Assembly: GCF_000317595.1 (NCBI RefSeq)
Contig: NZ_AEJC01000601.1
Span: forward strand, 1 to 46,311
DNA from: Streptomyces ipomoeae 91-03
GTDB taxonomy: Bacteria > Actinomycetota > Actinomycetes > Streptomycetales > Streptomycetaceae
Length of the DNA: 46,311 nt
Direction of reading: 5' to 3'
The notes under the pieces were generated by a model. It ran no database searches. It was not told the origin of the DNA and saw only the letters and a program-made list of their open reading frames with translations. A program made the translations under genes and the position numbers. Below, in pieces: positions 23,937 to 29,904 of this stretch; within the stretch, counting starts at the first letter, position 1, and every line of letters starts with the position of its first letter.

Positions 23937-24422
23937 ATGGAGATCGCCGTGCTGGTGGCGCTGCTGCTGATCGTCGGGGCGGTGGGTGCGGTCGTCGTGC
24001 GGCGGCGGTCCGGTGCCGGGCATGAGCCGACATCGGACCTGGACGCCGAGGCCGACGCCAACCGCTGGGTGGTGCGGCTCGGCGGCAGCCTGGCCGGCAT
24101 CGACGTACGGGCGCAGGCCGGGGCCGGGGGCAGCGCGGCCCAGTCCCTGGCCGACGCCGGCGAACGTCTGCGCACGGCCCGCGCCCAGCTCGCCGCCGCC
24201 CGTACGCCGGACCAGTACGCGCTGGTCACACGGACGGCGGTCGAGGGCTTGCATCATGTTCGGGCGGCGCGTACGGCGCTGGGCCTGGAGCCGGTGGTTC
24301 AGGAGACGGACCCTGTGACGCGTACGGCGATCAGCAGGCCGCTCGACCAGGCCAGCCGGGTCGTGCGGAAGCCGGGGCGGTCCTCCAGCGCGGCCAGCAG
24401 ATCGGTCACCGCCTCCTCGTGA
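23937..24422 (+). CDS. Small single-TM protein of unknown function
   Basis: Protein of 161 aa starting at ATG 23937 behind GGAGGAGG. One N-terminal membrane helix (MEIAVLVALLLIVGAVGAVVV) is followed by a basic stop-transfer RRR and a cytosolic helical region (RWVVRLGGSLAGIDVRAQ, SLADAGERLRTARAQLAAART, ALVTRTAVEGLHHVRAARTALGLEPV). The family seems actinobacterial and I know no function. Residues from about 121 on (TDPVTRTAISRPL...) are encoded opposite the end of the methyltransferase gene and look like read-through rather than conserved protein; the ancestral stop was probably near 24300. Confidence 0.72.
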   Translation: MEIAVLVALLLIVGAVGAVVVRRRSGAGHEPTSDLDAEADANRWVVRLGGSLAGIDVRAQAGAGGSAAQSLADAGERLRTARAQLAAARTPDQYALVTRTAVEGLHHVRAARTALGLEPVVQETDPVTRTAISRPLDQASRVVRKPGRSSSAASRSVTASS

Positions 24423-24895
24423 CCTTCCGGCCGGCCGGGCGTGGGCGTCAGGTCGTCGATGAGATACGTACCGCCGGGTGCGACCAGTTCCAAGGCCCGG
24501 TCCAGGTGGGTGAACTTCCCCGGCCAGGTGTCCGCGAAGACGAGGTCGAAGGGGGCGCCGTCGTACTCCTCCAGCCAGCGCCCCGCGTCGGCGCTCACAA
24601 AGGTGACGCGTCCGTCGCCGCCGAGGTGCCGCCGGGCGACGTCCTGTACGGAATCCTTGAGCTCGACCGTGACCAGCGTCGCCGTCTCGCTCATCCCGCT
24701 CAGCAGCCAGGCGGTGCCTTCGCCGACGCCGGTACCGAGTTCCAGGATCCGCCCGCCGGGGCGGGTCGCGGCGAGGGTGGCGAGCAGACTGCCGGTGCGG
24801 GTGTCGCAGGACATGGTGAATCCGGCGGTGTGGGCGGCGGTCTGCAACTCCGGGAGGGCGGCGGGGAGTCGGGTGGTGGTGGGGTTGTCGTCCAT
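24299..24895 (-). CDS. O-methyltransferase / class I SAM-dependent methyltransferase
   Basis: Protein of 198 aa with a Rossmann-like SAM fold: motif I RILELGTGVGEGTAWLL (near 45-61), the acidic end of beta-2 TLVTVELKDSV, the motif FVSADAGRWL, and motif IV FDLVFADTWPGKF, followed by GGTYLIDDLTP. This order matches the catechol-O-methyltransferase/PCMT-like group (Methyltransf_24). I use ATG 24895; a TTG at 24931 would add twelve residues. The 3' end overlaps the convergent small membrane gene by 124 bp. Substrate unknown. Confidence 0.85.
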   Translation of the reverse strand: MDDNPTTTRLPAALPELQTAAHTAGFTMSCDTRTGSLLATLAATRPGGRILELGTGVGEGTAWLLSGMSETATLVTVELKDSVQDVARRHLGGDGRVTFVSADAGRWLEEYDGAPFDLVFADTWPGKFTHLDRALELVAPGGTYLIDDLTPTPGRPEGHEEAVTDLLAALEDRPGFRTTRLAWSSGLLIAVRVTGSVS

Positions 24896-24944
24896 GCCGG
24901 GATTCTGTGAGCGGGACGACGGACGGCTCAACCCGATTCCGGAT

Positions 24945-25622
24945 CTACCCGGTCCGGGTGCGGTCTTCGCGCAGGTCCTCCCGCCACGTCTTTCCGGCCG
25001 AAGTGTCCTCCAGACCGACGGCCAGCAGTTCGCTCAGATACTCCGCCGTGTCGCCGTCGAGTGACCGCATCCCGTGGGCGAGCGCGTCCAGCGCGGCACC
25101 GATTCGTTCGTCCTCGCTGTGCGCGACGGCCGCGAGTGCGGCCAGCAAGGGATGCCGTACCGCCGTCGCCTCTTCCACGATCGGCGGGATGCTCTGCGGC
25201 CCCAGGGCCAGCGGGCGCAGGCTCATGGATGTCCAGTCTCCGCAACGGGTCTCGAAGGGGCCGACCGCCCACGACGCCGTGGTCCGGCGCCGGCAGACCA
25301 CGAGGAGCAGTACCGGCATCTCGTACGTGGCGTGCAGATGGGCCAGGTAGAAGGCCCAGCTCGCCGGTTTGTCCGGGTCCGGCTCCGCCTGGAACTCGAT
25401 CGCGAGCAGGAAGCCGTCCCCGTCGGGGCGCTCGATCTTCAGCAGTGCGCCGGGGCAGCGTTCCAAGAGGGGGATCCGTGTGGTGTCGTGCAGCGCGTGG
25501 ATGGCCGTCTTCGGGATGGGCGGGATCTGCAGGGCCTCGAAGACGGGGGCGAGGGCGTCCGGGTGCTCGGGGAGGATCCGGTAGGACGCCGGGTGAGACG
25601 CCTCGTGAACTGGGGTGACCAT
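24945..25622 (-). CDS. Rpn/YhgA-like PD-(D/E)XK family protein, C-terminally short
   Basis: Protein of 225 aa beginning MVTPVHEASHPASYRILPEHP at ATG 25622. It resembles a family abundant in Streptomyces and related to the Rpn/YhgA recombination-promoting nuclease-transposase group: LLKIERPDGDGFLLAIEFQAEPDPDKPASWAFYLAHLHA gives an acidic residue, then E-x-Q, as expected for a PD-(D/E)XK core. Known members continue with a long charged coiled-coil tail after the WREDL segment; this copy stops right there (KTWREDLREDRTRTG). Whether it is functional is unclear. It is the first gene of the accessory patch. Nuclease activity is an inference from motif form only. Confidence 0.65.
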   Translation of the reverse strand: MVTPVHEASHPASYRILPEHPDALAPVFEALQIPPIPKTAIHALHDTTRIPLLERCPGALLKIERPDGDGFLLAIEFQAEPDPDKPASWAFYLAHLHATYEMPVLLLVVCRRRTTASWAVGPFETRCGDWTSMSLRPLALGPQSIPPIVEEATAVRHPLLAALAAVAHSEDERIGAALDALAHGMRSLDGDTAEYLSELLAVGLEDTSAGKTWREDLREDRTRTG

Positions 25623-25914
25623 GTGGGGCAACCTAGGGGGATCTCGGGCCGGGCGCCCGGCCGACGGGATGGGATCACTCTTTCGGGTTTGGGCTGCTCT
25701 TTCGGGTTGGGGTCGTTCCTCCGGGCCGGAACGACGTTCACGCCGTGCGGGCCGGTTCGCATGGGTGACTCCTTGGTGCGGAGCGGAGTTTGGGGAGTCG
25801 GGTTGTGCTGCGGAGACGGGCGGTGGCATTGCCGCGCCCGTCCTGGCAGGGCGGTGCGGTGCGCTTCCGGGAGTCCCGGGATTCCGCAGCGTGTGCGTCG
25901 CATGACCGACAGTA

Positions 25915-25934
25915 GGGGGAAATATTTAGCCCCC
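25915..25934. promoter_or_regulatory. GGGGG/CCCCC dyad with AT-rich centre upstream of the XRE gene
   Basis: GGGGG at 25915-25919 and CCCCC at 25930-25934 flank AAATATTTAG, itself containing the palindrome AAATATTT, about 85 bp before the XRE start. The AT-rich core in GC-rich DNA and the symmetry suggest an operator. The remainder of the 395-bp gap 25623-26017 has no gene that I trust. Confidence 0.5.
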
Positions 25935-26017
25935 GCAAGTCGTTCGCGTAGCCTTACACCCGATCGGGGAGTCCCAACCCCACCCGGGCGCTGCGCTGTT
26001 GGGGAAGTGAGAGTCGT

Positions 26018-26860
26018 ATGCCGCCGAGGATGCAGCCGACCGTTCGCCAGGTCCGTCTGGGCACCGAGCTGCGCCGATTGCGGGAGACCGCGGGGCTGAC
26101 GTCACGGGAAGCGGCGGGCTTGCTGGGGATCAACCCCGCGCAGATGAGTCAGTTCGAGGCGGGCAACGTGGGGATCAGCGAGGCGCGGGTACGGCGGCTG
26201 ATGGCCCATTACGCCTGCCCGGACTCGGAGTTGGTCGAGGCGCTGGTGGAGATGGCGACCGACCGGACTCGGGGGTGGTGGGAGAGGTACCGGGGAGTGC
26301 TGCCGCCGGTCTTCCTGGACCTGGCGGAGCTGGAACATCACGCGACGTTCATCGAGGAGATCGCGACCGCGCACATCCCGGGCCTGCTCCAGACCGAGGA
26401 GTACGCCCGAGCCGTGTTCGCCTACTGGCGACCGGAACTTCCGGAGAGCGAGCTGGTGCCGAGGGTGGAGCACCGGATGAGCCGCAAGGTGGTGCTGGAG
26501 CGGTGCCCCTATGAGGTGGTGCTGCACGAGCCGGTGCTGCGCACACGGGTCGCCGACCGGCGCGTGGCACGGGCCCAGCTGGACGCGCTCCTGGCCCGGT
26601 CGCAGGCGCCCGGTGTCACCGTGCGGGTCGTTCCGTTCGACGTCGACGGTTTCGCCGGGGCCAGTGCGGAGTTGCTGTACGTGGGCGGTCGGGTGCCCAC
26701 GTTGGACACGGCTCAGCGGGACTCCCCGCAGGGGCCGGCCTTCATCGACGCGGCGGCACAACTCCAGTCCATGCGAACGCTCTTTCGTAAGGTGCAAGGA
26801 GCGTCCCTCGACCCCGTCCGGTCCCGGGACTTCATCCACCGGCTGGCGAAGGAACTCTGA
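26018..26860 (+). CDS. XRE family transcriptional regulator with DUF5753 domain
   Basis: Protein of 280 aa. Residues about 13-70 are the helix-turn-helix (LGTELRRLRETAGLTSREAAGLLGINPAQMSQFEAGNVGISEARVRRLMAHY). Residues about 95-275 form DUF5753, recognised by FIEEIATAHIPGLLQTEEYARAVF, then VEHRMSRKVVLER, YEVVLHEPVLRTRV and VTVRVVPFDVDGFAGASAELLYV. This is the Scr1/WhiJ-like regulator type that is hugely expanded in Streptomyces and is nearly always followed by a DUF397 gene, as here (4 bp gap). Such pairs act in developmental and antibiotic control, with the small protein opposing the regulator. Confidence 0.92.
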   Translation: MPPRMQPTVRQVRLGTELRRLRETAGLTSREAAGLLGINPAQMSQFEAGNVGISEARVRRLMAHYACPDSELVEALVEMATDRTRGWWERYRGVLPPVFLDLAELEHHATFIEEIATAHIPGLLQTEEYARAVFAYWRPELPESELVPRVEHRMSRKVVLERCPYEVVLHEPVLRTRVADRRVARAQLDALLARSQAPGVTVRVVPFDVDGFAGASAELLYVGGRVPTLDTAQRDSPQGPAFIDAAAQLQSMRTLFRKVQGASLDPVRSRDFIHRLAKEL

Positions 26861-26863
26861 GAC

Positions 26864-27037
26864 GTGACCCAGTGGCAGAAGTCGAGCTTCTCCAGCGGAC
26901 CCGATGGCAGCAACTGCGTCGAAGTCGCCCACGGCAGCGCAGAGTTGCTGCTCCGGGAGAGTGACGACCCGGGCCGCGTACTTTCTCTCGCTCCTGCCGC
27001 GCTGATCGCCTTCATACGCGAAACCTGCCGCCGATGA
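26864..27037 (+). CDS. DUF397 domain small protein
   Basis: Protein of 57 aa starting at GTG 26864, 3 nt after the XRE stop: WQKSSFSSGPDGSNCVEVA at the start and RESDDPGRVLSLAPAALIAFI at the end, the complete DUF397 pattern (W-x-K-S-S-x-S, then N-C-V-E-V). It is the cognate partner of the upstream DUF5753 regulator, thought to act as its antagonist. Its TGA overlaps the next start in ATGA, so the three genes are translationally linked. Confidence 0.92.
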   Translation: MTQWQKSSFSSGPDGSNCVEVAHGSAELLLRESDDPGRVLSLAPAALIAFIRETCRR

Positions 27038-27411
27038 GCGAACCGACTCCGGAGTTCACCGAAGCCTTGGCCGTTGTGCTGCGCGACCTTCGTGCCCAGT
27101 GCGCCGTCCAGCCCGACATCCGCGACAACGAGGACGGACCCGGCGTCATACTCTTCGCCCCCGACGGCTCCGGGCAGGGCGTCCACGCCGAACCGGATGG
27201 ACGGGGGCCGGCGACGCTGCTCGCCGAGGTGGCCGATCAGGTGCAGGGATGGGCCGTGGAGGCGTTGTGGGCGGCGGGGGCGTCGGCGGTGTGGCCGGGG
27301 TGCCCTGAGCATCCGGATACGCATCCGCTGGGGGTGGAGGTGGTGGAGGGGGCGGCGGTTTGGGTGTGTCCCCGGACGGGGGCTGTTGTTTGTCGCGTCG
27401 GGGAGCTGTGA
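27034..27411 (+). CDS. Hypothetical protein with zinc-ribbon-like C-terminus
   Basis: Protein of 125 aa whose ATG overlaps the DUF397 stop by 4 nt (ATGA). The N-terminal half is helical and acidic (FTEALAVVLRDLRAQC, DNEDGPGVILFAPDGSG, LLAEVADQVQGWAVEAL). The C-terminal half has WPGCPEHPDTHPL and WVCPRTGAVVCRVGEL, a C-x2-H plus C-x6-C layout that could bind zinc. The family appears in Actinobacteria, but I cannot name it. Its tight linkage to the XRE-DUF397 pair suggests a regulated output or third component, an inference. Confidence 0.75.
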   Translation: MSEPTPEFTEALAVVLRDLRAQCAVQPDIRDNEDGPGVILFAPDGSGQGVHAEPDGRGPATLLAEVADQVQGWAVEALWAAGASAVWPGCPEHPDTHPLGVEVVEGAAVWVCPRTGAVVCRVGEL

Positions 27412-27452
27412 CGACGGCTCCGTCCCGCCCCTGGACGGTGGCTGCTCTCCGA

Positions 27453-27890
27453 TCACGACGAACGTGGTGCCGTGTGGCCGTCGCCGGTGATCGCGACGCC
27501 GATGTTGCCGCCTGCGGCGATCGAGAGGGGGCCCGATGCCGTCACCGTCGTACCTCCGGCGTCGCCGGTCGGCGTCGGCAGCAGGGACGTCAGCTCGCGC
27601 CGCAGTTCCGCGTCCTCGCGCAGTGCCTTCTTGATCTGTTGGCGGAGGGCTCCTGCCGCGTCGTCGTCCTCCGGCTCGGCGGCTGCGTCCGCGACCGCTG
27701 ACTCCAGCGCCGCCCGGCCCTGCTCGTCACGGTGGTGCCATGCCGCCCGGAGCATCCGGTGGCCGATGTCCGCCGTGGCTTCGACCGCCGCGCTCTCCTC
27801 GCGCGTCAGCACCCCACTGCCGTACGCGATCACGGCCGCCGTCAGGTACGGGCTCGCCTGGCCCACCAGGTGATTGATCTCCGTGCTCAT
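27453..27890 (-). CDS. Hypothetical protein with Gly-rich conflict-system-like tail
   Basis: Protein of 145 aa from ATG 27890. Residues 1-105 are helical (INHLVGQASPYLTAAVIAYGSGVLTREE, GHRMLRAAWHHRDEQGRAALESAV, RQQIKKALREDAELRRELTSLLP). The tail contains TTVTASGPLSIAAGGNIGVA and ITGDG, resembling the short beta-solenoid linkers (S-x-A-x-G-G-N/D-x-G) seen in actinobacterial STAND/NLR-like and effector-associated proteins. No catalytic motif. It is convergent with the 125-aa gene and lies beside an AbiEii gene. Function unknown. Confidence 0.7.
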   Translation of the reverse strand: MSTEINHLVGQASPYLTAAVIAYGSGVLTREESAAVEATADIGHRMLRAAWHHRDEQGRAALESAVADAAAEPEDDDAAGALRQQIKKALREDAELRRELTSLLPTPTGDAGGTTVTASGPLSIAAGGNIGVAITGDGHTAPRSS

Positions 27891-28005
27891 CCTCAGCCCC
27901 AGTCCTCTCGCCAACCGTCCGGCATCAACACAGCGTAGGGAGACGCCACTTCCCGTAAGTCGGAAACGCGGATGAGGGAATCGCGGTTCCAGTCCCGGGC
28001 AACAG

Positions 28006-28194
28006 CTACCGCTTCAACGCCCGGTACCGCCTCAGCAACGCCGACAGTCTCTCCGGGTCCTTCCCGCCGTTCAGCTCCGTCAGCAGGTCGTCCGGGCACA
28101 GTTCGTACAGGTCGCCCCACCAACCCCGGCGGCGGTTGTCGTATATGCGGTAGCCGCCGGGGACGCCCCGGGCTACGTAGCGGCGTTTGCTCAT
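28006..28194 (-). CDS. Small basic hypothetical protein next to AbiEii
   Basis: Protein of 62 aa: KRRYVARGVPGGYRIYDNRR, then WWGDLYELCPDDLLTELNGG and a basic C-terminus SALLRRYRALKR. It starts at ATG 28194, 18 bp after the AbiEii stop on the same strand, so the two are probably co-transcribed. The aromatic-rich, Trp-Trp-containing fold is unfamiliar to me beyond similar short Streptomyces proteins. It could be a partner or antitoxin, but nothing in the sequence proves that. Confidence 0.65.
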   Translation of the reverse strand: MSKRRYVARGVPGGYRIYDNRRRGWWGDLYELCPDDLLTELNGGKDPERLSALLRRYRALKR

Positions 28195-28212
28195 CTCTGG
28201 ATCACCGGTGGC

Positions 28213-28947
28213 TCACCACGGGTCGTCCTCCGTCGGGGGGTTCAACGCCTCCTCTTCCAGAAGGCGTTCGGCGATGTCGTCGGCCCAGGTCCGGGCCCAT
28301 GTCCGGAGGTGCAGGATCGCTTGTTCGTCGAGGCCGTGGCGAGCGAATTCCCTGTCGTCCAGCCACTCGATGGCCTCCAGACGGGACTGGAGGTCGGACA
28401 GGTCGAAGGGGGAGGACATGTCCTGGGTGCGGCGGCGGGCCAGTTCCTCCAGTTCGGGGTGGGTCCAGTGGCCCGCGGTGGCGTGCACGGCGATCAGATC
28501 GCGGGCCGCGCCCCGGTCGGCCAGGGAGCGTACCTTCGTGCCGATGACGTCTTCGAGGGAGAGGGCCGGGCCGAGACCCGTCTCCACCGGCGGACGCCAG
28601 AAGGTCTCCTTCACCAGGTCCAGGGTGCGGTCCTCCGCCGTCGTGGGGTCGGTGATCAGGAGACGGGCCGAGAGAGGGGTCGTCGCCACCTCGGTCACCA
28701 GCCAGCCGCGTGACACCAAACCAGAGCGGATCGCCGTCGCGATCCGGTCCATGGGGGTGGGATGTTCGGTCGCCAGCTCCAGGGCGCTTCCGCGGCCGAC
28801 CCTGTCCAGCAGGCCGTGCGCCTGCGCCGCGTAGTCGCCGGTCAGGGCCAGGTCATACGGGGCGCCGATGGTCAGGATGTCCGTGAGGAGATGGTGGACC
28901 GGGTCGGGGAGGTCGTCGGTCGGACGGGGCGGACGGGGGTCGTTCAC
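28213..28947 (-). CDS. AbiEii/AbiGii-type nucleotidyltransferase toxin family protein
   Basis: Protein of 244 aa starting at GTG 28947. It has the order of AbiEii proteins: YDLALTGDYAAQAHGLLDRV (nucleotide-binding Gly-rich strand-helix, in place of the canonical G-S/G-x-A), a middle acidic strand EDRTLDLVKETFWRP, and the diagnostic LSLEDVIGTKVRSLADRGAARDLIAVHA (Lys and Arg-Asp, as in type IV toxins). The usual partner, an AbiEi antitoxin with winged helix, is absent next to it; only a 62-aa gene follows. It may be a domesticated or atypical toxin. The GSxxD catalytic motif is not clearly recognisable, so activity is uncertain. Confidence 0.78.
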   Translation of the reverse strand: MNDPRPPRPTDDLPDPVHHLLTDILTIGAPYDLALTGDYAAQAHGLLDRVGRGSALELATEHPTPMDRIATAIRSGLVSRGWLVTEVATTPLSARLLITDPTTAEDRTLDLVKETFWRPPVETGLGPALSLEDVIGTKVRSLADRGAARDLIAVHATAGHWTHPELEELARRRTQDMSSPFDLSDLQSRLEAIEWLDDREFARHGLDEQAILHLRTWARTWADDIAERLLEEEALNPPTEDDPW

Positions 28948-29017
28948 GTGGGGGCCTGAGTGGTCGTGAGGGATGGGGCCATGGCTGGATTATCACGGCC
29001 CCGGGTCCCGACGCCGT

Positions 29018-29656
29018 TCAGTACGGCCGCTGCCCCACCCAGTTCCCCGGCGGGTCGAAGTTCGCCACCACATACGTCCAGCCGTTGCGGCACTTGGCCT
29101 TGGCCGCGCCGATCCGCGTCGAGGTGCGCCAGACCACCTGGGTGTAGTGGAGGCACTGCCTGTCGTTCACGCAGGAGTTCGAGGCGTGGTCGTAGTCGGG
29201 CTGCTGGTCCACCCACAGGCGGGCCGCGTCCGGCATCGAGAAGTCGGGGCTGGAGCCCTTGGCCAGGTTCTCGCCGTACCGGCTGTCCGAGTGGACGAGG
29301 CGGCAGTCGGCGACCCTCACCCTGGCCCAGTGGCGGGCGTGGGCGGCCACCGATTCGTCCCAGACGAGCGGGGGAACGCCGACGTCGGCCCGCGCCTTGT
29401 TGATGATCGACAGGAAGCCGTTGACCTCACGTTTCCGCGCCGCCACGCCCGTCGCCGCCGCTGTCCCACCCGCTGCCTCAGCCGCCGTTCCGGCCACCAC
29501 CCCGCTCACGGCATCCCACGCCGTCGTCGCCGGCCTCGCGGCCGTCACCTCCTCCACCGCCGTCGGCCGGTGACCGACCGCATGCGCCGCCCCCGGCGTC
29601 AGCGTCACCATGGCCGCCGCCATGGCGACCAGCGCCCGCACCCTGTCCAGTCGCAC
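29018..29656 (-). CDS. Secreted CAP (SCP/PR-1) domain protein
   Basis: Protein of 212 aa. The GTG at 29656 is chosen because GGGGGAG lies 8 nt upstream and it yields a signal peptide (VRLDRVRALVAMAAAMVTLTPGAAHA). The mature N-terminus is Ala/Thr-rich. The CAP domain occupies about 70-212: FLSIINKARADVGVPPLVWDESVAAHARHWA, HSDSRYGENLAKGSS, AARLWVDQQPDYDHASN, the signature CLHYTQVVWRTSTRIGAAKAKC and WTYVVANFDPPGNW. The His/Glu tetrad characteristic of CAP proteins is present, as are four or more Cys that form disulfides. Extracellular; the plant-type HYTQVVW motif suggests sterol/lipid or glycan binding. Confidence 0.92.
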   Translation of the reverse strand: MRLDRVRALVAMAAAMVTLTPGAAHAVGHRPTAVEEVTAARPATTAWDAVSGVVAGTAAEAAGGTAAATGVAARKREVNGFLSIINKARADVGVPPLVWDESVAAHARHWARVRVADCRLVHSDSRYGENLAKGSSPDFSMPDAARLWVDQQPDYDHASNSCVNDRQCLHYTQVVWRTSTRIGAAKAKCRNGWTYVVANFDPPGNWVGQRPY

Positions 29657-29842
29657 GCCCTGTGCTCCCCCTCTTTCGTCCCCAACTTCCTTGCCGGCAC
29701 TGCAAGTTGTAGAGGAAGGGCAGGAGACTCCGTGGTGGAGGCAGTCACCTGCCATCCCTTCGGGGGAAACCGGGAGCCGGAGGTTTCGGAGCCTCTTCTC
29801 GTGACCCCACCCAACGCCCGACAACGCCCGACAACGCACGAA

Positions 29843-29874
29843 CCGCCCGCGAACTCAGGTGAGTTCGCGGGCGG
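29843..29874 (-). terminator. Strong terminator of the subtilase gene
   Basis: CCGCCCGCGAACTC at 29843-29856 and GAGTTCGCGGGCGG at 29861-29874 form a perfect 14-bp stem with the tetraloop AGGT, about 30 bp after the subtilase stop codon on the minus strand. Confidence 0.92.
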
Positions 29875-29904
29875 CTCGTCCAACAGCAGTCAGCCGACGG
29901 TTCC

